From Aquisalinus luteolus (GTDB lineage Bacteria; Pseudomonadota; Alphaproteobacteria; Caulobacterales; Parvularculaceae): a DNA stretch of 64,000 bases. The position numbers and the translations under genes were made by a program. How positions within the stretch are numbered: the first letter of the stretch is position 1; every line of letters starts with the position of its first letter. Positions 42,192 through 51,581 of the stretch are shown here, in pieces. The stretch spans positions 934,001-998,000 of the forward strand of contig NZ_VCJR02000001.1 of the NCBI RefSeq assembly GCF_009712425.2, given 5' to 3'. The notes beneath the pieces were generated by a model. It saw only the letters and a program-made list of their open reading frames with translations, was not told where the DNA came from and ran no database searches.

Positions 42192-42691
42192 CATTCCAGT
42201 CTCCCGGTCAGGCGGATGGGGAGCCGCCCGGTGCCTTTGGCATCGGGCGGTTTTTCCGCGTTTATGACGAGGGGTTCAACGCTGCGCGAGGGCAGGGCAT
42301 CGATGAGGCGCGCCCGAAAAAAATCGCCCGTCTGTGGGGCTCGCCGGGCATGGTCGTGGCCGGCCGAGGGCCTCGTTCCGTTTGCCCGAAGATCATGCCG
42401 CCGGTCCCCCTTGTCCCGTCTCATGCCGCGTGACCTGGACGACGCGAAAGCGCGCCCGAAACCGGTCCGCGCCCGGAATTTTCCCCGCCGCTTTGCCCCA
42501 TGGCGCCCCGCCATGGGGACCCCGAATGCGCGGCTCCTCGCGCACCAAAATTCCGAGCGCTGCCCGGTGCTTCACTGGCGTTACGCCCCCCAAAGAAGGG
42601 TTCGGACCCGTCCTCGCGCCGCCCGGGCGGTCCGGCGTCGACGGGGACATGGGGTCCCCGGGACATGATCACAAACGAAAGGAACGACACC
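42192..42691. other. GC-rich intergenic stretch before the DUF736 gene
   Basis: About 500 bases without a supportable gene. Several frames are open on both strands because of high GC, but they are Arg/Pro-rich and lack motifs. A GAAAGGAACGAC ribosome site at the end belongs to the DUF736 gene. In similar elements such gaps precede strongly expressed DUF736 genes, so a promoter is likely here. Confidence 0.4.
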
Positions 42692-43015
42692 ATGGCTAAC
42701 GCACTCGGATATGTCAGCGAAACCGCAACCGGCTTTTCCGGCGCCCTCGCAATGATGAACCTCGCCGCGGCGATCCGCATCGAGAAGAACGCGGAAAAAG
42801 CCGCCAAGGGCCAGCCGGACTACCGCATCTTCGCCGGGGAGACCGCCACGGAAATCGGCGGCGGATGGCTGAGAAAAGCCAAGGCATCGGGACGCGAATA
42901 TGTCTCGATCACCCTGGCCGATCCGCAGATCGGGCCGCGCCGGATCTACGCGAACCTCGCCCCGGTGAAAGGCAAGAAAGGCCGTCACGTGATCCTGTGG
43001 AACCCGCGGGACTAG
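42692..43015 (+). CDS. DUF736 family protein
   Basis: A 107-residue protein (MANALGYVSETATGFSGALA) matching DUF736: RIEKNAEKAAKGQPDYRIFA, then GWLRKAKASGREYVSITLAD and ANLAPVKGKKGRHVILWNPRD-type ending. Small basic-acidic balanced proteins of this family are near universal in alphaproteobacterial integrative elements; function unknown. A clear intrinsic terminator follows at 43,041. The start has AAAGGA at proper spacing. Confidence 0.93.
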   Translation: MANALGYVSETATGFSGALAMMNLAAAIRIEKNAEKAAKGQPDYRIFAGETATEIGGGWLRKAKASGREYVSITLADPQIGPRRIYANLAPVKGKKGRHVILWNPRD

Positions 43016-43040
43016 GCCCTGCCGATCCCCAACGGGAGAC

Positions 43041-43072
43041 CCGCCCCGGAGATGCCTCCGGGGCGGTTTTTT
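43041..43072 (+). terminator. Intrinsic terminator of the DUF736 gene
   Basis: An 11-base perfect stem (CCGCCCCGGAG / CTCCGGGGCGG), 4-base loop ATGC, then six T. It lies 25 bases after the DUF736 stop codon and is the clearest rho-independent terminator in the window. Confidence 0.93.
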
Positions 43073-43218
43073 GCGTCCGAGCTACGGGAATTTTCACGCG
43101 ATTTTGCACCGGAATGGGGGGGTAAAAAAACGGGAAGCCTCTTTTTGCGGCTACACAGCGCGACCTCTGTCGGCATGCTTGTAATTGTGTCTTGAAGCCC
43201 CCGGAAAGGAGAATGGCA

Positions 43219-43452
43219 ATGGCAAAGGACGACCATGAACCGGCTCGCAAGGACGAGCTTCCCGAATTGCTGACGGCGGTCGAAGCGGCGGAATTTCTGC
43301 GCCTCTCGCCGATCACGCTCAGCCATTATCGCTATCAGGGACGCGGGCCCATCTATCGCAAGCATGGCTGGCGGGTCTATTACGCCAAGCCCGATCTCGT
43401 CGCCTGGTCGGAGGATCAGCGATGGGCCTCGACCGCCGAACGGCTCAAATGA
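43219..43452 (+). CDS. Small helix-turn-helix (excisionase-like) protein
   Basis: A 77-residue protein. Of three possible starts, ATG 43,219 has the best spacing from AAAGGAG. The core LLTAVEAAEFLRLSPITLSH plus YRYQGRGPIYRKHGWRVYYA is a MerR/excisionase-type winged helix (HTH_17). Such genes sit before traF in these elements and are thought to be DNA-binding regulators. Its stop overlaps the preferred traF start (ATGA). Confidence 0.85.
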   Translation: MAKDDHEPARKDELPELLTAVEAAEFLRLSPITLSHYRYQGRGPIYRKHGWRVYYAKPDLVAWSEDQRWASTAERLK

Positions 43453-43955
43453 TGCGCGGGCGCATCCGCGTTCTGGCCGCGTCGATTGCCGGTGCCGGTC
43501 TTGGCCTGTTCGGGCTGGTGTTTGCGCCCGCCGAGCCCCTGATCTGGAACCGGACCGGCAGCGCGCCGGCAGGTCTCTACCGGCTCACCCATGCGCCTCT
43601 GGCCCATGGAGAATGGGTCGTGGTCGCAGCCGACAGCGCCGAGGCGCGATGGGCCGCGGCGCATGGGTTCGTCGGGCGGGACTGGCCGCTGATCAAGCAG
43701 ATTGCCGGCATGCAAGGCGATGAAATCTGCCGTCTCGGGACGGATATTTCGATCAATGGAAAGACGGCGGGAGCTGCGCGGCTTGTGGATTCGCGCGGCA
43801 GAAAATTGCCCGTCTGGGAGGGCTGTGTCGTGCTCGGGCCGGAGCAATTATTCCTGATGTCACCGCACCCCGATTCCCTTGACGGGCGTTATTTCGGGCC
43901 GGTCGACAGGCGCGATATCGCCGGTGTCGCCCGGCTTGTTGTCGAATGGGAGTGA
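43449..43955 (+). CDS. traF: TraF conjugative S26 signal peptidase
   Basis: A 168-residue S26-family peptidase. ATG 43,449 overlaps the preceding stop as ATGA; an earlier in-frame start at 43,422 would give 9 more residues. There is an N-terminal membrane anchor (VLAASIAGAGLGLFGLVFA), the catalytic Ser region NRTGSAPAGLYRL, and the Lys region WPLIKQIAGMQGDEI. TraF of IncP-type systems processes and cyclises the TrbC pilin, which is encoded at 8,439-8,810 in this window. It is followed by the relaxase gene. Confidence 0.92.
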   Translation: MMRGRIRVLAASIAGAGLGLFGLVFAPAEPLIWNRTGSAPAGLYRLTHAPLAHGEWVVVAADSAEARWAAAHGFVGRDWPLIKQIAGMQGDEICRLGTDISINGKTAGAARLVDSRGRKLPVWEGCVVLGPEQLFLMSPHPDSLDGRYFGPVDRRDIAGVARLVVEWE

Positions 43956-44187
43956 CCCGTGATGGCGGCGGGGTCTGGCATGAGGCGGCGTCTTGCGGCG
44001 CGGGTGGACAGGGGGAGGGCCGGCGAACCCGGCAGGGCAAGATTGAAGCTCATGCACCAGACGGCGCATAAGATATTGTCTGCACGTCTATTTTTAGGCG
44101 CCCCGTGCCGCGAAATGTGGTGCACGGAATTGTTCCCGCGCCCCGGAATTGCTCACACTTTCAGGTGCATGGGGCAGGGGCGCCGCC

Positions 44188-46212
44188 ATGGCTGACGAGA
44201 ATGACTTCACGCCGCGCCTCGGGAGGCCCGGGGACAGGGGCGCGGGCGCATCGAGGCGGTTCCGCGCCAGGGTGCTCAAGGCCGCCGGACGGCTGGCCTC
44301 GAAACCAACCGGCCCGGGCTTTACCGGCGCGCGGATCGGGCGGGGCGGGGCGGCCGGGCTGCAGGCGGTCCGGAAGGCGGGGCGTCTACCGCGCGCACGC
44401 ATGCGCCGCGTCGTGGTCAAGGTCCATATTGCCCGCGCCAGAACACGGGGAGCAGCACGGGCAGGGATCAAGGCAGGCGCGGGCGCAGGAGCGGGGGCAC
44501 GGGGCGGCGCCGGTGTCAGGGCGTTCTCGCGACACCTGGCCTATATCCAGCGCGACGGTGTCGAGCGCTACGGCACGGGCGGCGAACTCTATGGCCGCGA
44601 TGGAGAGACAATCGACGGCCGCGCCTTTGCCGAACGCAGCCGGGAGGACCGCCACCAGTTCCGGATCATCGTATCGCCGGAGGATGCGCAGGAGATTGCC
44701 GATCTGAAGGCGACCACGCGGTCGCTCATGATGGACATGGAGCGCGATCTCGGCACGCGGCTCGACTGGGTCGCGGTCGATCACCACAATACCGGCCATC
44801 CGCATACCCATATCGTCATTCGCGGCAAGGATGCGCTGGGCCAGGATCTCGTCATCGCCCGCGACTATCTGATGAAGGGCCTGCGCGCGCGGGCCGAGGA
44901 AGGCCTTACCCAGGAACTCGGCCCGCGCCGCGATATCGAGATTGCCCGGGCGCGCTACCGGGAAGTCTCCCTCGACCGGTTCACGGGGATCGATCACGCC
45001 CTGGAAAGACGGGCGGTGGAGGGCCGGATCGAGCTCGGCGCCGTGTCGGGCCCCGTGTCAGGCGCCGTGGCGCGCTTTGAGCGCAGCCTGCAACGGCAGC
45101 GCCTCGCCCATCTCAAGGGCCTGCATCTCGCCGAGCAGCAGGGGCCTGATGTCTGGCGGCTGAAGCCCGGCTGGGACCGGGCGCTCAAGGCGATGGGCTG
45201 CAAGGGTGACATCATCCGTATGCTCGCCGCCGGCATCACGCCGGGCAAGGATGGCCCCGATGTCTCGAGGCTGCGCTTCTTCGACGAGCGGCCGGATGAT
45301 GCGGGTCCGCTCACCGGCACGCTGATCGGCCACGGGCCGGAGGATGAATTGACCGACCGGCGGTTTGTTCTGGTGGAGGATTTTGACGGAATGCCATGGC
45401 ATGTACCGGCCGGCGACGAGCGAGACGCCGGGATGCCGCCGAGAGGCGCCGTCCTGGAGATCGCGCGGCGGCGGGCCGCACCAATGCGCGCGGACCATGT
45501 GATCGCTGATATCGCGGAGCGCAGCGGCGGGTATTATTCGGACGCGCTTCATGCCGCCGCCGATCCATCCGCATCGAGCGCCTATCGCCTCGCGCATAAG
45601 AGGCGGCTGGAAGCGCTGCGCCGGGCCGGGATTGTCGAGCGGGATAGCTCTGGTGTCTGGCGGGTAGGCGACGATTACCTGGACCGGGCGGCGGGTTTCG
45701 AGGCGGGCAGGGGCACAAGCGTGGCGCTGCGGGTGCGGTCCTGGATGGCGCTCGAGGCCCAGATCGAGGCGCGGGCGGACACCTGGCTCGATGGAGACGC
45801 GGTGCAGGGTGCTGGCGGTGGTGACAACCGGCTGGCGCAGGCGCGGGCAATGCGGCTCGCCTTTCTGAGGCGTGTGGGACTGCTGCCGGAAGGCGAGGAG
45901 GTCTTGAGCGACGTGGTCCGGCAGCGTCTGCGGGGCGAGGAATTGCGGCGGGCGGCTCAGGCGGAAAGCGGCCGGTCCGGCAGGGCATTTCAGGCGATGG
46001 CGGCAGGGGACCGGTTCGAGGGGAAAGTCGAGCGGTGGATCGATCTCGCCCGGGGGCGCATGGCGGTTATCGGCAATGCGAAAGCCTTTGCGTTGATCCC
46101 GTGGCGGGCGGATCTGGAGCGTCAGCGGGGACGGTCGCTGGTCGTAGAGGCGCATAAACGCGGGGTTAGCTGGACGCTGGATGGTGGACGGGGAAGAGGG
46201 ATATCGCGTTGA
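44188..46212 (+). CDS. Relaxase, DUF3363/VirD2-like
   Basis: A 674-residue protein from ATG 44,188 (MADENDFTPRLGRPGDRGAG). A basic, Ala/Gly-rich N-terminus leads to a relaxase domain: FSRHLAYIQRDGVERYGTGG, REDRHQFRIIVSPEDAQEIA and the metal-binding His triad in HHNTGHPHTHIVIRG. The C-terminal DUF3363 part follows. It should nick at oriT and pilot the strand into recipients. traG, which normally follows in the same direction, is absent: the next gene is the IetA-like ATPase after 257 bases of AT-richer DNA. Confidence 0.93.
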   Translation: MADENDFTPRLGRPGDRGAGASRRFRARVLKAAGRLASKPTGPGFTGARIGRGGAAGLQAVRKAGRLPRARMRRVVVKVHIARARTRGAARAGIKAGAGAGAGARGGAGVRAFSRHLAYIQRDGVERYGTGGELYGRDGETIDGRAFAERSREDRHQFRIIVSPEDAQEIADLKATTRSLMMDMERDLGTRLDWVAVDHHNTGHPHTHIVIRGKDALGQDLVIARDYLMKGLRARAEEGLTQELGPRRDIEIARARYREVSLDRFTGIDHALERRAVEGRIELGAVSGPVSGAVARFERSLQRQRLAHLKGLHLAEQQGPDVWRLKPGWDRALKAMGCKGDIIRMLAAGITPGKDGPDVSRLRFFDERPDDAGPLTGTLIGHGPEDELTDRRFVLVEDFDGMPWHVPAGDERDAGMPPRGAVLEIARRRAAPMRADHVIADIAERSGGYYSDALHAAADPSASSAYRLAHKRRLEALRRAGIVERDSSGVWRVGDDYLDRAAGFEAGRGTSVALRVRSWMALEAQIEARADTWLDGDAVQGAGGGDNRLAQARAMRLAFLRRVGLLPEGEEVLSDVVRQRLRGEELRRAAQAESGRSGRAFQAMAAGDRFEGKVERWIDLARGRMAVIGNAKAFALIPWRADLERQRGRSLVVEAHKRGVSWTLDGGRGRGISR

Positions 46213-46469
46213 GGGGTTGCTGGACTGGCAGCGCACGACGGAGCTTTGAGGACAGCTGTATCCGAGGTCTGCTAGCATCCAAGAACAGGTGATGCAAAGC
46301 ACTCGAAAAGACGCATCCCTGATGCGATGTTAATCGCTTCAGCGGTAGAAAAAAGCGGCCTGCCGTATTATAAACTTGAAATCCGTCGAAAAACGGCGTT
46401 ATCCGTTGTAAATCTATCTGCTCTCGTGGTGTCGATAGTATCATTAATATCATCGGAGATCGATCCTTA

Positions 46470-47486
46470 ATGGCAAGAAGCGATCTAATCATTGACTTGG
46501 TTAAGGCCGGTGTTCGCGGTGATGGTGCCGGTTTACGCGCGACTGCCGAAGCGATCGCCGCCGATGAACGGGCTAAACGTCATACAGGCGTCGCCGATCG
46601 GATCACCAAAGCTCTCGAAACTTCGCCGGCACAAGGCTCCATGGCGGTGAATGGTGCTCGACCTCGTGTTCGAGATGGTTCTGGGGGTATTTTGAGAAAG
46701 GAGGCTCGCCGTCGGCTTGCCGACCTCTATCTTGACGACGCGGTACTGGCATCTGTGACAGAACTGATCGAAGAGCAGAGACGTGCCGATGTTTTGCGCG
46801 CCCATGGCATGGAGCCCAGGCATCGAGTTCTACTAGTTGGGCCGCCAGGAAATGGTAAGACGTCGCTTGCGGAGGCACTGGCTTATGAGATGGCTTTGCC
46901 ACTCTTCGCTGTACGTTATGATGCGGTTGTGACAAGTTATCTCGGGGAAACTGCCCAACGATTGAAACGGCTCTTTGATTACGTACGGACGGAACCGTGT
47001 GTTTTATTCTTCGACGAATTTGACGCAATTGGTAAAGAGCGTGGAGACATTCATGAAACAGGAGAAATAAAGCGGCTAGTCACAACCCTCCTCCTGCAGC
47101 TTGATGATCTGCCATCATATTGCGTGATCATTGGGGCAACCAATCATTCAGAGTTACTTGATAAAGCCGCCTGGCGTCGGTTTGAACTACGTTTGTCCAT
47201 AGACCGACCTCAAGCAGATGGAATGATCGCGTATTTCGCGGATAGGCTAAAGGGATTTGACAGTCCCGGGTATTCGGCCAAACGCCTATGGGAGTGCGTG
47301 CAACCGACCAGCTATTCAGAGGCGGAAGACTTCTTTCTCGATTTGAGACGCCGGTCCATTCTTTGCATGTCTGAAAAAACAATAAGAAGCCTGATCGATG
47401 ATCGGGTAAAAGCTTGGCACGAGCGCCGCAATAATCTTGGCGAGGAAGAAAATCATGACGGACCGCCCACTCCTCAGATGGACTGA
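46470..47486 (+). CDS. ietA: AAA ATPase of an IetAS-like defence pair
   Basis: A 338-residue AAA+ ATPase (MARSDLIIDLVKAGVRGDGA). Walker A GPPGNGKT at about residues 124-131, Walker B VLFFDEFDAIG, sensor 1 IIGATNHSELLD and an arginine-finger region KAAWRRFELRL. It has no protease or membrane part. The next gene, a subtilisin-like protease, overlaps it by 32 bases. That pairing and size match IetA of IetAS, reported as a plasmid-incompatibility and anti-phage system. GC and codon use are clearly lower than in the relaxase next door, a sign of separate transfer. Confidence 0.85.
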   Translation: MARSDLIIDLVKAGVRGDGAGLRATAEAIAADERAKRHTGVADRITKALETSPAQGSMAVNGARPRVRDGSGGILRKEARRRLADLYLDDAVLASVTELIEEQRRADVLRAHGMEPRHRVLLVGPPGNGKTSLAEALAYEMALPLFAVRYDAVVTSYLGETAQRLKRLFDYVRTEPCVLFFDEFDAIGKERGDIHETGEIKRLVTTLLLQLDDLPSYCVIIGATNHSELLDKAAWRRFELRLSIDRPQADGMIAYFADRLKGFDSPGYSAKRLWECVQPTSYSEAEDFFLDLRRRSILCMSEKTIRSLIDDRVKAWHERRNNLGEEENHDGPPTPQMD

Positions 47487-50070
47487 AGTAAGTCGCGGCC
47501 AAAGAACGCCAAGTGGGCGACGAAACATTCCTAAAAAGCCAAAGTCTACCCCAGGTTACACACGCCAAGGCCAGCGCCTTGCGTCACGCATTGATCCACT
47601 TGTGCGCGCATTGGATGGTGACCAACCGGCAATCGAGTTGAAAGCTGATCCACGTAGTATTGCCCCAGAGCGAGCGCTTGTCTTTGAAACGAGTGCGAGC
47701 ATACAAAATTTTGCGCGAGCTGCCCGGACTATCGGATTGGAAATTTACGCTGAAGAAGAGGGGGAAGCGATTGCCGCGCCTGATGGCTTTGAACCGGCAG
47801 AGGGGGAGGATAAAATTTCGCCAGTCCTCTATGCAACCATGCCAAGTATGCCCGTCCTTGAACGGTTCCGGCAATTATGGAGGCAGTACCAGCGAGGGCA
47901 GAACGAGCCGGAGGGACTCAAACCCTGGTGGGATATGTTTGAGATGCTGATCGATCTTCGCCCATGGGGGCCAGAAGACCGTCTGCCCACAGATATAAGA
48001 GGCGCAATCGAAGATCGGATACCATTTAATGACGATGATGATGCCTTTTTGGAATTGGAGGTTTGGCCATCGGCAAACGATCACCAACGCAGGCAGTGGC
48101 GAGAAGAAGTAGAGGCTACGACAGCCGTGATGGGCGGTCGCGTGCTTGATCGGAGTTCGATTAGGCTTGAAGGCTTTATCTATGAAGCCGTGCTGGTGGC
48201 GGTTCCCGCTGGAGAACTGAGACGACTTATCGCTGACCCATACTTGGCCGGAGGGCTGGCGAGTGTGGATGGCCTACAATTTATCCTGCCACAGACAATA
48301 GCTCAGACTGAACCGATATCGAATGAGTTACTTCAAGAGGAAGAGGAATTAGCGGAAGGGGAAGCGTTTGACGAAGACGCACCTTTACGGGCTGTTTTAC
48401 TCGACGGGGTGCCGGTAGCCGCCCACCCGGACTTGGATGGGGGCGTTGTTGTTGAGGATGTGCATGACATTGAAAGAGTGTCGCCGGTTGCGGAGAGACG
48501 CCACGGTACAGCGATGGCGTCGTTGATTCTTAGGGGAGACCTCAAGGCTGACGGCGTTCCCGTAAGAGATAGTCGGATCCTGTCAGTGCCAGTACTTATC
48601 GATGGACCAAATGGATCTAGATCCCCCCAAGATAGGCTCTTTGTGGATATTATTCATACTGCGCTGGCGGAATGTTTTTTAGGTGATGAACCGCTCTCAC
48701 CCGATGCGTTCGTCGTTAATCTGTCACTTGGCGTCTCCGAACAGCGATTTGGAGGAAGAATTAGTGCTTTGGCTAGATTACTTGATTGGTGGTCCTATCA
48801 TCATGGCGTACTTTTTGTTGTGTCCGCTGGAAACATTTCCGATGATCTAATCCTCCGTAACCAGACGGCAATGGTGCTAGAAGATGCTGATGTTGAGACG
48901 CACGATGAGGCGATTCGACGTGCGCTAGCCGAGGCGGCATTCGGTCGAACACTGTTGTCGCCTTCGGAAGCATTGAATGTCCTAACCGTAGGTGCGACGT
49001 CGACAGATTTGGCACCAGAGCCTTTTGTTGAGCAAGACGGGTTACGGCGATATGGTTCAGATGAAGTAATACGGCCACAAGTTAGTTCAGCTATCGGCCT
49101 TGGACCTGCAAAGGCATTAAAGCCTGATCTTCTGATGCCTGGCGGGATACAGGAACTTAGGGTTTTGCCTGCCGGAAATGACTGCCGGGTTCGGTCTTCG
49201 GAGACGCAACGGACGGGACTTGTGGCAGCATCCATCGGTCCACTTGAAATATCTCCGCGTACTCGAAGCCGAGGGACGAGTCCTGCCGCTGCGTTGACGA
49301 CGCGAGCAATTCTTCAGGCCGCAGCTGCACTAACAGAGGACGAGGGACCTTTTCCTGGCTTGGAATTGCCTCGCATTGACCTCGCTCTAGCGACCCGAGC
49401 GTTGGCTGTGAACGGAGCAATCTGGCCTAACGGGTGGGACACTTTTGAAGAGGATGCCAAGCAACGTCTCGGTAAAGATAGAACCTCTACGCCAGTCAAA
49501 GATCAGGTAGCGAAGGTTTTTGGTTATGGTGTTCTCGAGCCTGTCCGGATGGCTGATGGGCCGGCCAATGGTGCAACACTGATCGGGTTTGGTACCATCC
49601 GCAAGGATCAGTCCCGTCAGTTTGAATTGTCGCTCCCGCCCAGTCTTTCGGGGCAGAAATTACCAAGGATGTTGCGGGTGACACTTGCGTGGTTTTCTCC
49701 CGCCGCCCCGACACGCGCACTCTATCGGTGCGCTGCACTAGAGGCGGCTTGTATCAATGAAGATGGCGAAGAGCCGAAAGAATGGTTTGTGCGTTTGAAA
49801 GGTGTCGGACCAGATGAGAATATGATGAAGCGCGGGACGGTTTGGTCTAAGAGGCTTGAGAAGTCAATCCATACCACACCGGCGTATGGTGCGGATGCTT
49901 TCATTCCCATACGTGTTCAATGTCGTGAGGTGGGAAGCGGGGGATTAAGTCCTGACGACGATATACGGTTCGCCATAGCGGCCAGTTTTGAAGTCGAAGG
50001 CGATATTCGATTTGACGTATACGAAGAAATAAAAGAAGCGATCAGGCTACGTGTTGCTAGACGAGGATAG
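47455..50070 (+). CDS. ietS: Subtilisin-like protease of an IetAS-like defence pair
   Basis: An 871-residue S8 serine protease with a long N-terminal region. ATG 47,455 has GAGGAAG upstream. The triad is visible: Asp about 317 in RAVLLDGVPVAAHPDL, His about 350 in RRHGTAMASLI, Ser about 609 in SRGTSPAAAL, with the oxyanion Asn in VVSAGN. There is no signal peptide, so it acts in the cytoplasm, unlike most subtilisins. A C-terminal beta-rich domain (about 660-860) follows. Together with the AAA partner it fits IetS; targets are unknown. Confidence 0.85.
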   Translation: MTDRPLLRWTEVSRGQRTPSGRRNIPKKPKSTPGYTRQGQRLASRIDPLVRALDGDQPAIELKADPRSIAPERALVFETSASIQNFARAARTIGLEIYAEEEGEAIAAPDGFEPAEGEDKISPVLYATMPSMPVLERFRQLWRQYQRGQNEPEGLKPWWDMFEMLIDLRPWGPEDRLPTDIRGAIEDRIPFNDDDDAFLELEVWPSANDHQRRQWREEVEATTAVMGGRVLDRSSIRLEGFIYEAVLVAVPAGELRRLIADPYLAGGLASVDGLQFILPQTIAQTEPISNELLQEEEELAEGEAFDEDAPLRAVLLDGVPVAAHPDLDGGVVVEDVHDIERVSPVAERRHGTAMASLILRGDLKADGVPVRDSRILSVPVLIDGPNGSRSPQDRLFVDIIHTALAECFLGDEPLSPDAFVVNLSLGVSEQRFGGRISALARLLDWWSYHHGVLFVVSAGNISDDLILRNQTAMVLEDADVETHDEAIRRALAEAAFGRTLLSPSEALNVLTVGATSTDLAPEPFVEQDGLRRYGSDEVIRPQVSSAIGLGPAKALKPDLLMPGGIQELRVLPAGNDCRVRSSETQRTGLVAASIGPLEISPRTRSRGTSPAAALTTRAILQAAAALTEDEGPFPGLELPRIDLALATRALAVNGAIWPNGWDTFEEDAKQRLGKDRTSTPVKDQVAKVFGYGVLEPVRMADGPANGATLIGFGTIRKDQSRQFELSLPPSLSGQKLPRMLRVTLAWFSPAAPTRALYRCAALEAACINEDGEEPKEWFVRLKGVGPDENMMKRGTVWSKRLEKSIHTTPAYGADAFIPIRVQCREVGSGGLSPDDDIRFAIAASFEVEGDIRFDVYEEIKEAIRLRVARRG

Positions 50071-50321
50071 TTCTTCTAGGGCGTTCGTAACGCAATGATC
50101 GGTGATTGACCGAAGTAAGATAGATAGGCGTACAAAGCGTCTTTTCAGTTGCCAGTGGCAGTGGATTTCTCAGCTGTGCCGAGTCTTGTTCAGCTTTCCA
50201 TTTCAACTGTAGGTGTGCACCCTATTACAGGTGCTATGTCAATCGTTACGGGGAGTTGAAATGTGCGACCTCTCTAGCGATGCCAAGGTGCGTATGTAAC
50301 CATTTGGTGTCTCCAGTAGCG

Positions 50322-51581
50322 TCACTCCTGGCAGTACGCGGTGCGTCCGGGTTCGCAATACGTGAGGGAATTGAGGAAGACGGTAATCGAGGTGATGTCA
50401 TCTTCAGTGAGCGCGGCGGGCGACATTGGCTCGCTGGCCCACGCCTTGAGTCTGCGATAATATTCTTGGCGCTCGATTGGATTGTGGTGCCGGAAAGCAT
50501 CTAACGCCAAGGGGTCGATATGAGCGCGTATCGCATCTTCCAGCGTAGCGACCGAGCCGGAATGTGAATAGGGCGCTGAGTGTTCGACATTATACAATGG
50601 TGGGGTGCGGAATTTGTAGAGATCGCGAGGGTCGAAAGTCACGTTGTACCGACCGTAGTCCAGGCCAAAACCGTTCTTGCCGAAGCCCGCTTGGGGAAAG
50701 GGAATCGCATGAAACTCGAAATCCGTGAAAAAAGGTCCATTGTGACAGGCCACGCAACCGCCTTTTCCGTAGAAGAGAAGCCCGCCCCGAAGTTGTTCAT
50801 TCGTAAAGGAATCGCCAGAGAACACAAACTTGTGAAAATCGGTCTCACGGATCCGAAATTCGCGCCGGATGAAATGGGCGACCGCATCGGCCACTTGATC
50901 GAAGGAGAGTTCACTTGGATCCATGGAGAAAGCCGCGGCCAAAGGAACTGCAAGGTTCTCATCAGAACGAACCCTGCCGGCAAGCTCCTCAAAAATGGTC
51001 TCCGCTGACGCGACGCTTTCAGTCTTATAGAGATCAGATACATTTTGCGTTTCATCGACCATCTCGTCAATTTCAACGAAAGGTAGATGAACTGAGGTAA
51101 GGAGAGGATCATCCGCAGGCGGGGCCATCCCGAACTGGCTGATGATCGCCCCGGTTTCCGTGTCGCGGCGAACTTTTCCGTCCCAAAAGAAGGTATCAAA
51201 ACCGATACCCCCACGTCCCCAGAGCGGCAATGCATTTCGCGGGACGATTTCGCCTTCGGTGGCAAGGCGCGCAGGACCTTCGCCGATACCACCGGTACCG
51301 ACGGCATTCGGTAGCCCGTCGCCGCTCGAGAATTGCGGCAAATGACATGTGCGGCATGACATATCCGAATTAAGGCTCAGAGTGTCGGATGCGAAAAGCG
51401 CTTCACCGATCGCCGCCTTTTCTGGATCGAATGGTGCGTTAACGGCGTCAGGCGGTGTCAGGCCTGCCTCTAGCGCAGCGTCGCGCAGGACGCGCTGCCG
51501 GAGATCCTGCGCTGCGACCGCTGCCGTTACGCAGGCCGAACAGATGATAAGGGAAAAAAGTAGTCTAATAACGGAATTCAT
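50322..51581 (-). CDS. MauG-like di-haem cytochrome c peroxidase family enzyme
   Basis: A 419-residue exported protein (MNSVIRLLFSLIICSACVTA signal). It has two c-type haem motifs, CRTCH at 76-80 and CVACH at 276-280, and the CcpA/MauG domain layout (LPLWGRGGIGFDTFFWDGKV; NEQLRGGLLFYGKGGC; FRTPPLYNVEHSAPYSHSGS). Members either reduce peroxide or, like MauG, oxidise protein side chains. Its start overlaps the TIGR03982-like gene by 17 bases, so it is a part of the HXS operon; a role in oxidative maturation of HxsA is an attractive inference. A tail TYCEPGRTAYCQE adds two Cys. Confidence 0.9.
   Translation of the reverse strand: MNSVIRLLFSLIICSACVTAAVAAQDLRQRVLRDAALEAGLTPPDAVNAPFDPEKAAIGEALFASDTLSLNSDMSCRTCHLPQFSSGDGLPNAVGTGGIGEGPARLATEGEIVPRNALPLWGRGGIGFDTFFWDGKVRRDTETGAIISQFGMAPPADDPLLTSVHLPFVEIDEMVDETQNVSDLYKTESVASAETIFEELAGRVRSDENLAVPLAAAFSMDPSELSFDQVADAVAHFIRREFRIRETDFHKFVFSGDSFTNEQLRGGLLFYGKGGCVACHNGPFFTDFEFHAIPFPQAGFGKNGFGLDYGRYNVTFDPRDLYKFRTPPLYNVEHSAPYSHSGSVATLEDAIRAHIDPLALDAFRHHNPIERQEYYRRLKAWASEPMSPAALTEDDITSITVFLNSLTYCEPGRTAYCQE

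Noticed and set aside
50322-51581. Simple cytochrome c peroxidase for peroxide detoxification
   Set aside because: Not excluded by sequence, but the 17-base overlap with an HXS gene makes a stand-alone detoxification gene less likely. Kept as MauG-like with open function.
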